The notes: generated by a model not told the origin, from the sequence alone. A DNA stretch of 64,000 nt from Gemmatimonadaceae bacterium (GCA_035533015.1 DATLUQ010000006.1:1-64000); one strand, 5' to 3'; counted from the first letter of the stretch, positions 28,283 to 37,988 are shown. Made by a program: numbers and translations.

Positions 28283-30628
28283 GTGGACTTCCCACCGACC
28301 GTCATGGCGACCAACGCGAAGACCGACCTCGACCACCGAGCCCCCTACCTCGCCGCCAGCATCGCCGGCGCGTTCGTGCTGCTGCTGTACCTGCTGACCC
28401 TCGCCCCGACGACGTCGATGTGGGACACCAGCGAGTACATGGCGGCCGCCTACACGCTCGGGCTTCCCCATCCGCCCGGCAACCCGCTGTTCGTGCTGCT
28501 CGGCCGGGTGATGTCGCTGCTGCCCATCGCGTCCTCGGTTGCCGCGCGAATCAACATCTTCGCCGCGTTGTGCAGCGCCGTCGCTGCGGCGATGTGGTTC
28601 CTGATCACCGAGCGCGTGCTCGCGGGGTGGTTCCAGGACCGGTGGCGCCGGATCGTCGGCGCGAGCATCTCGACGCTCCTCGGCGCCACGGCGTTCACGG
28701 TGTGGAACCAATCGGTGGTCAACGAGAAGGTCTACACCGTCTCGCTCGCCGGCATCGCGATCATCTCATGGCTGATGATCCGGTGGACCGACGCACCCGA
28801 CGGGCCCAAGGCCGACAGGATGCTGGTGCTCGTGGCCTACCTGCTGGGGCTCGGCTACGCGAACCATATGGCGGGGATGCTCGCGGCTCCCGCGGTCGGC
28901 CTGGCGATCATCGTCCGCCGGCCGCGGTACCTGTTGCGCTGGAGGCTGATCCTCGCCTCGCTGCTCGCGCTCGGCTTCGGGCTCACCCCGTTCGCGACGC
29001 AGCCGATCCGCGCGGCCTTCGATCCGCCGATGAACGAAGGACAGCCCACGGCGTGCACGAATGGACTCCACTGGTCGTGCACGTTCAGCAAGGGGACGTA
29101 CGACGCGTTCATGTACAATTTCAATCGCGGGCAGTATGGGAAGCCGGCGTTGAGCGATCGCCAGGCCCCATTCGTACAGGGCCAGGTGGGCATGTGGTGG
29201 TTGTACTTCAAGTGGCAGTGGATGCGCGATGCGCTCGGCCGGCACGAGGACCTGCAGAGCCTGCTCGGCGCGGCCATGCTGGTGCTCGGCCTGTTCGGCG
29301 GGTGGCTCCACTACACGCGCGACCGACGAACCTGGTGGTACTTCGCCGCGCTGCTGTTCACGACCACGCTCTGTCTGATCTACTACCTCAATTTCAAGTA
29401 CGGCGCGTCACAGGCGCCGGGCCTCGGCGCCAGCGTGGAGCGCGAGGTCCGCGATCGCGACTACTTCTTCATCTGGAGTTTCTCGCCGTGGGGCGTGTGG
29501 GCGGGCCTCGGCCTGATGTCCGTCTGGGAATCCGTGGCGTCGCTGTTCGGGACGCGACCGGAGCGCATCGGGAAGAAGACCGTCGAGACGCCAGGGCGCT
29601 TCGGATGGCTGGCCGGTTCCCCCGTGCTGCTCGTCGCGATCGTTCCGCTCTTCGCCAACTGGCAGTGGGCCTCGCGCGCCGGCCAGACGGACACGCGCGA
29701 CTTCGCGGTGGACCTGCTCAACTCGGTGGAGCCGTACGGGGTGCTCGTCGTGGCCGGCGACAACGATACCTTCCCGCTCTGGTACGCGCAGGACGTGGAA
29801 GGCATCCGCAAGGACGTGGTGGTCGCGAACACGTCGCTGCTCAATACCGACTGGTACGTGCGGCAACTCATCGAGCGGCCCATCTACGAGTACGATGCGG
29901 CCAAGGGGCCGGCGCTCTATCGCAACAAGGTGTGGCCCAGACCGACCACGGCGCCCCTCCGCATGACGATCGCCGAGGCCAATGCGGTGCCGGACTACGT
30001 GGCGATCCCGAAGAGGGCCACGTATGCACTTGGGCCGATCAACGCCACCATCGATCCCAAACGCCTGCCGCAGGACGCGGCCGGCACCGGCTACCTCGGG
30101 CGCGCTGACGTGTTCGTGCTGCGCATGATCAACGATTCATTTCAAGTCCGGCCCATCTACATCAGCCGGACGGCCGGGCCCATCGCGGACACGCTGGGCC
30201 TCGCGAACAACACCCTCACACAGGGGCTCGCGTCGAAGCTCTTCGTTCCGCCGGCGACCATGGGGCGCGACACCGTGCGCGTGCAGGGCGACGGCTATTT
30301 CGACGTCGACACGTCGAAACACCTTTGGAACGACGTATTTCTGGCGCCCAAGTCGTTGGCCAAGCGTCACGGGTGGGTGGACCAGCCGTCGATCGGCATA
30401 CCGATCCTCTACGTGGCCACGGCCCTCGAGCTGGGACAGCTCGAACAGTCGCTGGGGGATACGCCGGGAGCCGCGCGCGCGATGCACGACGCTCGAGGCA
30501 TCGTGACGGCGCTCGATCTGGAGGATTCCTTCCCGTCGCTGACGCTTCCACCGCCCCCGCTGCGGCCAGCGGGATCGGGCGATTCCGCGGCCGGGACGCT
30601 GACGCCGCTGCCGAAGCCGCCCAAGTGA
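28283..30628 (+). CDS. DUF2723 multi-pass membrane protein (protein O-mannosyltransferase-like)
   Basis: The 781-residue protein has about ten helices in its first ~440 residues. It starts with the DUF2723 motif LLYLLTLAPTTSMWDTSEYMAAAYTLGLPHPPGNPL, where the acidic residues in the first loop (DTSE) match the glycosyltransferase GT-C pattern. The C-terminal ~350 residues are soluble and contain a GDNDTFPLWYAQ motif. Eukaryotic TMEM260 relatives are O-mannosyltransferases; the bacterial activity is not known. The GTG at 28283 follows GGAGG; ATG at 28304 is an alternative. It lies in the envelope, probably modifying exported proteins or glycolipids. Confidence 0.88.
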   Translation: MDFPPTVMATNAKTDLDHRAPYLAASIAGAFVLLLYLLTLAPTTSMWDTSEYMAAAYTLGLPHPPGNPLFVLLGRVMSLLPIASSVAARINIFAALCSAVAAAMWFLITERVLAGWFQDRWRRIVGASISTLLGATAFTVWNQSVVNEKVYTVSLAGIAIISWLMIRWTDAPDGPKADRMLVLVAYLLGLGYANHMAGMLAAPAVGLAIIVRRPRYLLRWRLILASLLALGFGLTPFATQPIRAAFDPPMNEGQPTACTNGLHWSCTFSKGTYDAFMYNFNRGQYGKPALSDRQAPFVQGQVGMWWLYFKWQWMRDALGRHEDLQSLLGAAMLVLGLFGGWLHYTRDRRTWWYFAALLFTTTLCLIYYLNFKYGASQAPGLGASVEREVRDRDYFFIWSFSPWGVWAGLGLMSVWESVASLFGTRPERIGKKTVETPGRFGWLAGSPVLLVAIVPLFANWQWASRAGQTDTRDFAVDLLNSVEPYGVLVVAGDNDTFPLWYAQDVEGIRKDVVVANTSLLNTDWYVRQLIERPIYEYDAAKGPALYRNKVWPRPTTAPLRMTIAEANAVPDYVAIPKRATYALGPINATIDPKRLPQDAAGTGYLGRADVFVLRMINDSFQVRPIYISRTAGPIADTLGLANNTLTQGLASKLFVPPATMGRDTVRVQGDGYFDVDTSKHLWNDVFLAPKSLAKRHGWVDQPSIGIPILYVATALELGQLEQSLGDTPGAARAMHDARGIVTALDLEDSFPSLTLPPPPLRPAGSGDSAAGTLTPLPKPPK

Positions 30629-30767
30629 GGGACGCAGGCACCGGCGCGCGATAGGTGAATCAGCGGCGCCGCGCGGGCAGATTCCCTGCGGTGCCGACGA
30701 ACAGGCCACGACGTACGGGGACCCCCGACGTGCCGGTGGGCTTCTCCCGATACCCTCCGGGCCCCAT

Positions 30768-30781
30768 ATAGTTTCTACTAT
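30768..30781. promoter_or_regulatory. small AT-rich inverted repeat upstream of activase gene
   Basis: ATAGT and ACTAT arms flank the loop TTCT, in an AT-rich island in a GC-rich stretch, 28 bp before the activase ATG. It could be a -10 region or operator; no consensus -35 is clear. Confidence 0.3.
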
Positions 30782-30808
30782 GGTGCACGCCTATCCCCCG
30801 GGTGCGGC

Positions 30809-33805
30809 ATGCTCCCAACCTGCCTTGGCATCGACATCGGCTCGACCACCGTGAAGGTGGTCGCGCTCGATGCTGAACGGCACCTCCTCGCTTCGCGATA
30901 CGTCCGCTCCTGCGGCCGCCCGCGCGCGGTGGTGGGCGAGACGATCGCGGAGTTGGGGCGAACAATCGATCTGAGCCGTGCCTCGATCGTCGGCCTCTCC
31001 GGCTCCGGCGGCGGTCCGCTCGCCGATCTGATCGGCGGAACCCACGTCAATGAACTGGTCGCGCAGACGCGCGCCGTGGGCGAATTCCACCAGGAAGCCC
31101 GGACGATCATCGAGATCGGCGGCCAGGATTCCAAGCTGCTGTCGCTTCGCTGGGATGAGGGGAGCCGCCAGATGATGCTGGAGGACTTCGCCATGAACGC
31201 GCTCTGCGCGGCGGGCACGGGGGCGTTCCTCGACCAGCAGGCGGAGCGACTCGGCATCGCCATCGACGGCGAATTCGCGCGTCTGGCCATGCAGAGCGTG
31301 AGCCCACCGCGCATCGCGGGGCGGTGCACGGTGTTCGCCAAGTCGGACATGATCCACCTGCAACAGGTGGGGACGCCGATGTCCGACATCCTGATGGGCG
31401 TCTGCCTGGCGATGGCGCGCAACTTCACCACGGTCATCGGCAAGGGCAAGCGATTCATTCCGCCGATCCTGTTCCAGGGCGGGGTGGCCTACAACGCGGC
31501 CGTGAAGCGGGCATTCGAGACCGTGCTGGATCTGGAGCCGGGGTCGATCCTCGTCCCCGAGCACCACACGATCATGGCGGCGCTCGGCGCGGCCTACGTG
31601 GCCATGGACGGGCACGACCGCGGGGAGACGACGCGTCGCTTCGTGGGCTTCGACCGACTGGAGGACGCGGTGCGCCGTCAGGCCGCCGCCACCGCCGGCC
31701 TGCCGGTTCTGGTGCGGGCGGAGGCGCCGGGGGCGGAGCGATCGGACGGCGCCGCGCTGCCCGCGATGGGGACGGTGGACGCGTGGCTCGGCGTGGACGT
31801 CGGGTCGGTGAGCACCAACGTCGTGCTGATCGACGCGGCGAGCCGCGTCCTGGCCCGCCGCTATCTCATGACCGCCGGACGCCCGCTCGAAGCGGTGCGC
31901 GAAGGGCTGCGGTTGGTGGCGGCCCAGGTGGGCGACCGCGTGATCGTGCGTGGCGTGGGCGCGACGGGTTCCGGACGGTATCTGACGGGAGATTTCATAG
32001 GCGCCGACGCGGTGCGCAACGAGATCACCGCGCAAGCGCGCGCGGCGGCAGCCGCCGATCCCGGCGTCGACACGGTGTTCGAGATCGGCGGGCAGGACAG
32101 CAAGTTCATCCGGCTGCAGCACGGTGCGGTGACCGACTTCACGATGAACAACGCGTGCGCGGCCGGTACCGGGAGCTTCTTGCAGGAGCAGGCCGATCGC
32201 CTGCAGATCCGGATCGAGGAGCAGTTCAGCGATCTCTCGTTCGACTCGTCGTGTCCCGCGGCGCTCGGGGAGCGGTGCACCGTGTTCATGGAGTCGGATC
32301 TGGTGCACCATCAGCAACAGGGTGCGCGGGTCACAGACCTGACCGCGGGACTCGCGTATTCGATCGCCGAGAACTACCTGAACCGCGTCGTCAACGGCCG
32401 CCCGCTGGGATCGAGGATCCTCTTCCAGGGCGGTGTCGCCTCGAATGCGGCGGTGGTCGCCGCCTTCTCAGCCAAGCTAGGCCGTCCGATCACCGTGCCT
32501 CCGAACCACGACGTCACCGGGGCGATCGGCGCGGCGATTCTCGCCCGCGAGGAGATGGCGCGGCGCAACGGCAACGGAGCAGGTACGCGGTTTCGCGGGT
32601 TCGATCTCTCGCAGCGCCGCTACGAGAGTTCGGTGTTCGAATGCAAGGCCTGCCCGAATCTGTGCGAGGTGCACAAGGTGGTGCTCGACGGCGAGACGCC
32701 GTTCTTCTACGGCGCGCGGTGCGACAAGTTCGAAGAGGCGGGTCGGGGGATCAGCGTGGGGTGGCGCCAGATTCCCGATCTGTTTGCGGAACGAGAGGCG
32801 CTGCTACTCGGGGGATGGACGGAGCCGCCCGCTCGCGCGACGGGCGAGCGGGCGCGGCTTCGCGTGGGCCTGCTCCGGAATCTGACGTTCTTCGATTTCT
32901 TTCCGTTCTGGCGCGGCTTTCTGGACCGGCTGGGCTGCGACGTCGTCCTGTCCGCGCCCACCAACCCGTCGGTGGTGAAACTCACGCAGCAGAACGCGGC
33001 GATCGAGTCGTGCTTTCCGGTGAAGCTGGCGTTCGGGCATCTGGCGGACTTCGCGGAGCGCGACGTCGACGCGGTGTTGCTGCCGAGCCTGCTGAATCGC
33101 GAGGACGGGGCGCCGGGGCAGCCGCATAATCATTACTGCCCACTCATCTCGGCGACGCCGAGCCTGCTGATGGGGAACCGGGCGTCGGGAGCGCAGGGGC
33201 CGCGCATCGTGAGTCGTGTGCTGCATCTGGCCAACGAGCGCGCGGCGCGCATCGAGCTGCGCGCGTTGGCGCGCGAATTGACCGGTGCGTCGCGCGGGCT
33301 GGCGGATGAGGCGATCCAGGCCGGGTGGGCGGCGCAGCAGGCGTTCGCCAGCGGGGTGCGGGCGCGTGGGCGGGAGGCGCTCTGCGGGGCGGGCGACGAC
33401 GTGCCCAGGGTGGTGGTGGTGGGCCGGCCGTACACCGCCAACGACCCCGGCGCGAACCTCGATCTGCCGTACCGGCTTCGCCGTCTCGGGGTGCTGCCGG
33501 TGCCGATGGACTTTCTGCCGTTGGACGGCACGGGGTTGCCGGCGGTGCACGACGAGATGTATTGGCGGTCGGGGCAACAGATTCTGCAGGCGGCGGCGAT
33601 CGTGCGGGACGATCCGCGGTTGCAGGCCATCTACCTGACCAGCTTCAACTGCGGCCCTGACGCTTTCCTGATCACGTTCTTTCGCGAGGCGCTCGGCGAC
33701 AAGCCCTTCCTGGAACTCGAGCTGGACGATCACACGGCCGATGCCGGCATCATCACCCGATGCGAGGCGTTCTTCGACAGTCTCGATCTGCGGAGGATGG
33801 CATGA
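30809..33805 (+). CDS. double-domain acyl-CoA dehydratase activase (BadF/HgdC-like) with DUF2229 region
   Basis: The 998-residue protein contains two ASKHA ATPase domains of the HgdC/BcrA type. Domain 1 (about 1-270) has GIDIGSTT, GGQDSK and cysteines 133 (NALCAAGTG) and 173 (GRCTVF). Domain 2 (about 325-590) has GVDVGSVS, GGQDSK and cysteines 450 and 490. In HgdC the two cysteines of each subunit hold a [4Fe-4S] cluster at the dimer interface; here both halves are on one chain. The C-terminal part (about 610-998) has further conserved Cys motifs (CKACPNLC, ESCFPVK, HYCPLI, NCGPDAF). It likely uses ATP to inject electrons into the next gene's product. Confidence 0.87.
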   Translation: MLPTCLGIDIGSTTVKVVALDAERHLLASRYVRSCGRPRAVVGETIAELGRTIDLSRASIVGLSGSGGGPLADLIGGTHVNELVAQTRAVGEFHQEARTIIEIGGQDSKLLSLRWDEGSRQMMLEDFAMNALCAAGTGAFLDQQAERLGIAIDGEFARLAMQSVSPPRIAGRCTVFAKSDMIHLQQVGTPMSDILMGVCLAMARNFTTVIGKGKRFIPPILFQGGVAYNAAVKRAFETVLDLEPGSILVPEHHTIMAALGAAYVAMDGHDRGETTRRFVGFDRLEDAVRRQAAATAGLPVLVRAEAPGAERSDGAALPAMGTVDAWLGVDVGSVSTNVVLIDAASRVLARRYLMTAGRPLEAVREGLRLVAAQVGDRVIVRGVGATGSGRYLTGDFIGADAVRNEITAQARAAAAADPGVDTVFEIGGQDSKFIRLQHGAVTDFTMNNACAAGTGSFLQEQADRLQIRIEEQFSDLSFDSSCPAALGERCTVFMESDLVHHQQQGARVTDLTAGLAYSIAENYLNRVVNGRPLGSRILFQGGVASNAAVVAAFSAKLGRPITVPPNHDVTGAIGAAILAREEMARRNGNGAGTRFRGFDLSQRRYESSVFECKACPNLCEVHKVVLDGETPFFYGARCDKFEEAGRGISVGWRQIPDLFAEREALLLGGWTEPPARATGERARLRVGLLRNLTFFDFFPFWRGFLDRLGCDVVLSAPTNPSVVKLTQQNAAIESCFPVKLAFGHLADFAERDVDAVLLPSLLNREDGAPGQPHNHYCPLISATPSLLMGNRASGAQGPRIVSRVLHLANERAARIELRALARELTGASRGLADEAIQAGWAAQQAFASGVRARGREALCGAGDDVPRVVVVGRPYTANDPGANLDLPYRLRRLGVLPVPMDFLPLDGTGLPAVHDEMYWRSGQQILQAAAIVRDDPRLQAIYLTSFNCGPDAFLITFFREALGDKPFLELELDDHTADAGIITRCEAFFDSLDLRRMA

Positions 33806-35013
33806 CCGTGCCCGCCGAGTCGCGCACCGTGTACATCCCCTACATGTCGGATCATGCCGGGGCGGTGGTCGGGGCGCTGCGCCATCACGGAATTCCGAGC
33901 GCCGTGTTGCCGCCGCCGGACGACGAGACGCTGCAGATCGGGTTGGCGCTCTGTCGCGGGCGGGAATGTCTGCCGTGCTTCCTGGCCACGGGCGACGTCA
34001 TCCGGGCGTGCCGCCACGGCACGATCGATCGGGCGCATGCCGCGTTTCTCATGCCGGGCAGTCCCGGGCCGTGCCGGTTCGGGCAGTACCGGATTCTGCA
34101 CCGGGTGCTGCTCGACCGCGAGGGATTCGGCGACGTGGAGATCCTGGCGCCGAGTTCAGAAAATTCATATAGAGGCTTCGGGGCCCATCCGCAGGCGCTG
34201 CGCCTGCTGGCGTGGCAGGGCGTGGTGGCGGTGGACCTGCTGCTCAAGCTCCGGTACGAGTTCAGGCCGTACGAGCGCGAGGCCGGGGTGACGGAGGCCG
34301 CGTATCAGCGGGGGCTGCGCGGGATCGAAGCGGCGACCGCGGCGGGTGGTGGGGGGCGCCTGCTGTCGGCCATGGACGCCGTGGCCGCGGAGTTCGCGGC
34401 GTTGCCGGTGGACCGGTCGTCGCCGCGTCCCGTGGTGGCGATGTTGGGCGAGATCTACGTCATGCTGAACGCGCACAGCAACCAGGACATGATTCTCCAG
34501 CTCGAAGCGGCGGGGGCCGAGGTGGTGACGGGAACGCTCGCCGAGTGGTTCCACTTTGCGGACGAGACCAAGATCGACCGGGACGTGCTGTTCGGGTCGT
34601 GGGGGAGCATGCTCGGCACCAGGGCGCTGAGCACGTACCAGCAGCGGTTCGAGCGCCGGATGTTGGGCCGCGTCGCCCGCCTGCTGCGCCAGCCGGCCGA
34701 TCCGCACATGCGCGAGTTGTTCGCCATGGCGAGCCCGTACTTCGATCCGCTGCTCGGCACGGAGGCGCTGCTCTCGGTGGCCAAGGTGGTGCATTACGCG
34801 CGCGAGGGGGTGTCGGGGATCGTGAACGTGATGCCCTTCTCGTGTATGCCGGGGATCGTGGTGAGCGGGCTCTCGGCGTCGCTGCGGCGCGACTTCGGGC
34901 AGTTGCCCTGGCTCGACGTGATGTTCGACGGCCAGAGAATCACGAACATCCGCACGAGGCTCGAGGCCTTCGTACATCAGGTATCCCAGTTCGCGCGGGC
35001 GAAGCAGAGCTGA
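33802..35013 (+). CDS. 2-hydroxyacyl-CoA dehydratase subunit-like Fe-S protein
   Basis: The 403-residue protein resembles the HgdB/double-cubane family that works with HgdC-type activases. Cysteines suited to cluster binding are in CRGRECLPC (about 51-59), PGPCRFGQY (about 91-99) and FSCMPG (about 350-355). In related organisms this region is fused to the activase as one chain of about 1,400 residues; here it is separate and joined by an ATGA overlap with the upstream stop. The pair should form an ATP-driven low-potential reductase. No CoA transferase or dehydrogenase lies nearby, so the substrate may not be a 2-hydroxyacyl-CoA. Confidence 0.83.
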   Translation: MTVPAESRTVYIPYMSDHAGAVVGALRHHGIPSAVLPPPDDETLQIGLALCRGRECLPCFLATGDVIRACRHGTIDRAHAAFLMPGSPGPCRFGQYRILHRVLLDREGFGDVEILAPSSENSYRGFGAHPQALRLLAWQGVVAVDLLLKLRYEFRPYEREAGVTEAAYQRGLRGIEAATAAGGGGRLLSAMDAVAAEFAALPVDRSSPRPVVAMLGEIYVMLNAHSNQDMILQLEAAGAEVVTGTLAEWFHFADETKIDRDVLFGSWGSMLGTRALSTYQQRFERRMLGRVARLLRQPADPHMRELFAMASPYFDPLLGTEALLSVAKVVHYAREGVSGIVNVMPFSCMPGIVVSGLSASLRRDFGQLPWLDVMFDGQRITNIRTRLEAFVHQVSQFARAKQS

Positions 35014-35053
35014 CATGGGGTGGACATCGGTGGTCAAGCGGGGGCGTTCCGTG

Positions 35054-35494
35054 ATGCGCGTGATCGTTCGGGCGGCGGCTTCTGGCGTCTGGTTCGCGAG
35101 TGCGGCCTGCTTTGCCTACCGGCCCGTTGGTCTCGCCCCAACGCCCGGGTCCCAGGTCCGGATCGTGTTCACCAGCGCGATCACCGTTACCACGCTGGGG
35201 TCTGGATCGGACAGCACGCGGCGCGCGTACCCCGGCGTGCTGGAGGCGAACGGAACGATTCGGGCGGCCGCACGCGATACCGTCGCGTTACGCCTCGGCG
35301 AACTGCGAACGGCGCGCAGCACTCTCCCCGACGTGTCCGGGCAGGTGGCGCTCCTTCCCACGGCGCAGATCGCGCGGATCGAAGAGCGGCGCTTCCAAGC
35401 TGGGACCACGGTCTTGGTGAGCGTCGGCGTGGCCGTTCTTGCCCTCACGACCTTCATCGTCATTGTCACGGCGGCCCTGATCCGGGGATTCTAA
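35054..35494 (+). CDS. small exported protein with C-terminal membrane helix
   Basis: About 146 residues, beginning with a signal-like hydrophobic stretch (ASGVWFASAACFA) that may include a lipobox. A beta-rich region follows (VRIVFTSAITVTTL), and one C-terminal helix lies near residues 119-142 (VLVSVGVAVLALTTFIVIVTAAL). I chose ATG at 35054 after GGGGGCG; an in-frame ATG at 35015 is one base after the upstream stop and is also possible. The family is not recognised. Its location suggests co-transcription with the activase pair, though function may be unrelated. Confidence 0.62.
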   Translation: MRVIVRAAASGVWFASAACFAYRPVGLAPTPGSQVRIVFTSAITVTTLGSGSDSTRRAYPGVLEANGTIRAAARDTVALRLGELRTARSTLPDVSGQVALLPTAQIARIEERRFQAGTTVLVSVGVAVLALTTFIVIVTAALIRGF

Positions 35495-35601
35495 GCCCCG
35501 ACGTGGACGTCCGCGGCGTGACGTCGCTTGGCGCACTGGATCTTCGAGCGGGGAGCGGATGGCGCGCGCGCGGCGACGTTGCCGTGTCTGGCCGCATTTG
35601 C

Positions 35602-35630
35602 TTGACACCCGGCGAGGCGGGACGTTTAGT
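35602..35630 (+). promoter_or_regulatory. sigma-70-type promoter upstream of the GlsB-like gene
   Basis: TTGACA at 35602-35607 matches the -35 consensus exactly and TTTAGT at 35625-35630 is a moderate -10, with a 17 bp spacer. It lies 71 bp before the start of the small membrane protein at 35702. An alternative -10 reads TAGTGT two bases later. Confidence 0.6.
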
Positions 35631-35701
35631 GTAGTGCGAAGGGTCGGCCCCGGCAGGCACCGTCAGGCGTCTGCCGCGGACCTCAACTGGGGGATAGCCA
35701 C

Positions 35702-35956
35702 ATGAATTGGATCGTCTCGTTGATCATGGGCGGAATCGTCGGCTGGCTGGCGAGCATGGTCATGAAGACCGATGCACAGATGGGCTTGGTAGCCAACGTG
35801 CTGGTGGGCATCGTTGGTTCGGTCCTGGGCTACTGGATTGCCGGACTGCTCGGCATGGCGCCCACGGGAGGCGTGATGCGCTTCGCGGTCGCGATCGCGG
35901 GTGCGGCGTTGCTGATCTTCATCCTGCGCAAGATGGGCGTCTTCGCGAAGGCGTAA
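35702..35956 (+). CDS. GlsB/YeaQ/YmgE-family stress membrane protein
   Basis: The 84-residue protein has three membrane helices and the family pattern WIVSLIMGGIVGWLASMVMK near the start and GLVANVLVGIVGSVLGYWIAG in the middle. Members are small envelope proteins induced in stress and linked to the transglycosylase-associated family; no enzyme activity is shown. GGGGGAT precedes the ATG, and a strong promoter lies upstream. It is probably transcribed alone. Confidence 0.88.
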   Translation: MNWIVSLIMGGIVGWLASMVMKTDAQMGLVANVLVGIVGSVLGYWIAGLLGMAPTGGVMRFAVAIAGAALLIFILRKMGVFAKA

Positions 35957-36159
35957 CGCCGGTGGCGGTGCAGCGGCGGGTGACCGCTTGGGCTGTAGGC
36001 CAGCGGCGCCCGCGCCCATGGAGTCGGCGAACTGCGAACGGCCGCCGGCTCTCTTCCTGACGTGGCGGGTGTGGCTCCGCGTTCGCGACCAATCGCGTTC
36101 ATTTCACGGCCACCCTTGCGAAGGGAGGGTGAGTGTCCGCGGCATTAGGGGAATAGAAT

Positions 36160-36576
36160 ATGGCCATTCGCGTCGTTCGACTTGGCAGCCCTCGCCACGC
36201 AGACGAGGGAACCCGCATCGGGACCGTGCGCCGCCCGCCACGCGGAGTCCCGAAGGCCGAATTCGCAAAGCAGAACTGGTACGACGTATGGTTCCCGACC
36301 CTCGCGCCGAGCGCGGCGACGGTAAGGATCGGACAGGAGGCGGCCACGGTGGCGGCCTGGAACAAGTTCGCGAGGCGGTACCGGGCGGAGATGTCCTCTC
36401 GGGAGGCGGCTCACGCCCTGGACCTTCTCGCCGCGCTGTCGCAACAGAGCAACTTCTCCGTCGGCTGCTACTGCGAAAACGAAGAGCATTGCCATCGCTC
36501 GGTGCTGCGCGCTCTGCTTCTGGAGAAGGGCGCCAAAGTCGCCAGCGAAGGGGCGGTCGCGTCGCCGCGTTCGTAG
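36160..36576 (+). CDS. DUF488 family protein
   Basis: The 138-residue protein matches DUF488: RVVRLGSPRHADEGTRIGTVRRPPRGV at the start, then WYDVWFPTLAPS and the C-terminal GCYCENEEHCHRSVL with a Cys-x-Cys...Cys-His cluster typical of this family. DUF488 proteins are cytoplasmic and of unknown function, though the Cys/His residues suggest metal or thiol chemistry. It has no clear operon partner. The interval 36577-36881 contains only a weak frame that I do not accept. Confidence 0.82.
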   Translation: MAIRVVRLGSPRHADEGTRIGTVRRPPRGVPKAEFAKQNWYDVWFPTLAPSAATVRIGQEAATVAAWNKFARRYRAEMSSREAAHALDLLAALSQQSNFSVGCYCENEEHCHRSVLRALLLEKGAKVASEGAVASPRS

Positions 36577-36881
36577 CCGCGATCTCCGATGAAGCGCGTC
36601 GGCATGCTGGTGCCGGCCATCGACCTGGAGAAGGCAACCGGTCTGCTGGCCACGCGAGACGCGCCCGGGCGGTTCCGGGAATTCACGCCGGAGCGAATGC
36701 GATGCCCCTTGCTTCTCCTGACCTCAACGAAGTCTTTCCCTTATAGTCGCTCCAACGCGGAACGCGCATCATTCAACATGGCAGTGACCGGCCAGCATGG
36801 TGTGGGGCACGGGCAGGAAGGGGCGGGCCTGAACACATGACCGGTCGACCTGCGGAAACCGATGGCGTCGTGGGAGGGACT

Positions 36882-37331
36882 ATGTGGAATCGCGCGAAGC
36901 TGTTCGTGGCGGGTTCGATGGTGGTATCGGCGATGCTTGGGGGATGCGGCGGCTCGTCGACGGGTCCGAGCCCGGCGTCTCTCACGGGGACGTGGACGGC
37001 GACCAAGATGGAGTTCGTGAAAGCGGGCAGCCCCGCCACGACGGCGGATCTCGTCGCCAAGGGCGCGACGGTCACGCTCGATCTGAGGGCAAGCCACGAT
37101 TACACGCTGACGGTCAAGATGCCGGGGCAGGCCGATGAGTTGACGACGGGCACGTGGAGTTCGTCGGCGGACATGCTCTCGATGACCGTGACCGGTTTCA
37201 CGGGTGAGCGGCAGTTCGCCATGAATCTGAGCGGCAATACGATCACGCTCGGTGGTGCGGACGTGGATTTTGACTTCAATGACGACGGGATTGACGAGCC
37301 GGCAAAGTTGAGTATGGTGTTGACGAAGTAA
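36882..37331 (+). CDS. lipocalin-like lipoprotein
   Basis: The 149-residue protein has a lipobox (SAMLGGCGGSS, Cys20). A single beta domain begins LTGTWTATKMEFV and has repeated strands (HDYTLTVKMPG, TGTWSSSADMLSMTV, NTITLGGADVDFDF), as in bacterial lipocalin-like domains. It contains DFNDDGIDEPA, an acidic loop that may bind calcium. I chose ATG at 36882 after GGGAGGG; an upstream frame start is unlikely. Similar small lipoproteins occur at 7561 and in 13861-14862. Ligand unknown. Confidence 0.72.
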   Translation: MWNRAKLFVAGSMVVSAMLGGCGGSSTGPSPASLTGTWTATKMEFVKAGSPATTADLVAKGATVTLDLRASHDYTLTVKMPGQADELTTGTWSSSADMLSMTVTGFTGERQFAMNLSGNTITLGGADVDFDFNDDGIDEPAKLSMVLTK

Positions 37332-37401
37332 CGCGCGCGCCGCGTACGGCGGCGGGCCGGTCCGCGTTCGCCCGATCCAACCCCCACAGGAACAGGCGTC
37401 C

Positions 37402-37875
37402 ATGCACAAATCGCCGATTGTACTCGCCATGGCCGTCCTGGCCGCAGGACCGATCGCCGCATCCGCGCAGACGCCGGCGACTTCGAAGGCCGAGGTAATG
37501 GCGACCGTGCACCAGTTCGTGGACGCGTTCAACAAAGGCGACACGAAGGTGGTCCTGGCGGCCTGCGCCGATCAGACGTCCATCATCGATGAGTTTCCGC
37601 CCCACGAATGGCATGGGGCCGGGGCGTGCGCCCGGTGGTCGAGTGACTACGACACCGACGCCAGGAAGAATGGGATTACCGATGGGGTCGTCACGCTCCG
37701 CGACCCGTCGCACGTCGACATCGCCGCCGACCGCGCCTACGTCGTCGTGCCGGCGGACTACTCGTTCAAGAAGAACGGGAAGCCGGTCAAGGAAGTCGGC
37801 TCGGTGTTCACGCTCGTCCTGCACAAGGGCCAGGCAGGTTGGAAGTTGACGGGATGGGCGTGGGCCAAGCATTAG
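37402..37875 (+). CDS. exported SnoaL/NTF2-like protein
   Basis: The 157-residue protein has a Sec signal (1-23, ending AASAQ). A compact NTF2-like fold follows: SKAEVMATVHQFVDAFNKGDTKVVLAACADQTSIIDEF, then GAGACARWSSDYDTDARKNG, and a C-terminal sheet ending VGSVFTLVLHKGQAGWKLTGWAW. Members include scaffold and isomerase-like proteins; catalysis here is not evident. AGGAACAGG precedes the ATG. It is 70 bp after the lipoprotein gene and may be co-transcribed with it. Confidence 0.8.
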   Translation: MHKSPIVLAMAVLAAGPIAASAQTPATSKAEVMATVHQFVDAFNKGDTKVVLAACADQTSIIDEFPPHEWHGAGACARWSSDYDTDARKNGITDGVVTLRDPSHVDIAADRAYVVVPADYSFKKNGKPVKEVGSVFTLVLHKGQAGWKLTGWAWAKH

Positions 37876-37988
37876 GCGCCGCCGCTCGGAGCGCGGAGTA
37901 GGGGAGCGCCCGGCTGGCCGTGTTCGCGGGTCATGATTATGATAGGTGCGCCGCGGTTCGCATACGACGCCAGTCGGAGGATGAAGCC

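Noticed and set aside
36589-36840. Frame of 83 codons after the DUF488 gene
   Set aside because: The first 40 residues look plausible but the rest is random, and no ribosome site or family is visible.
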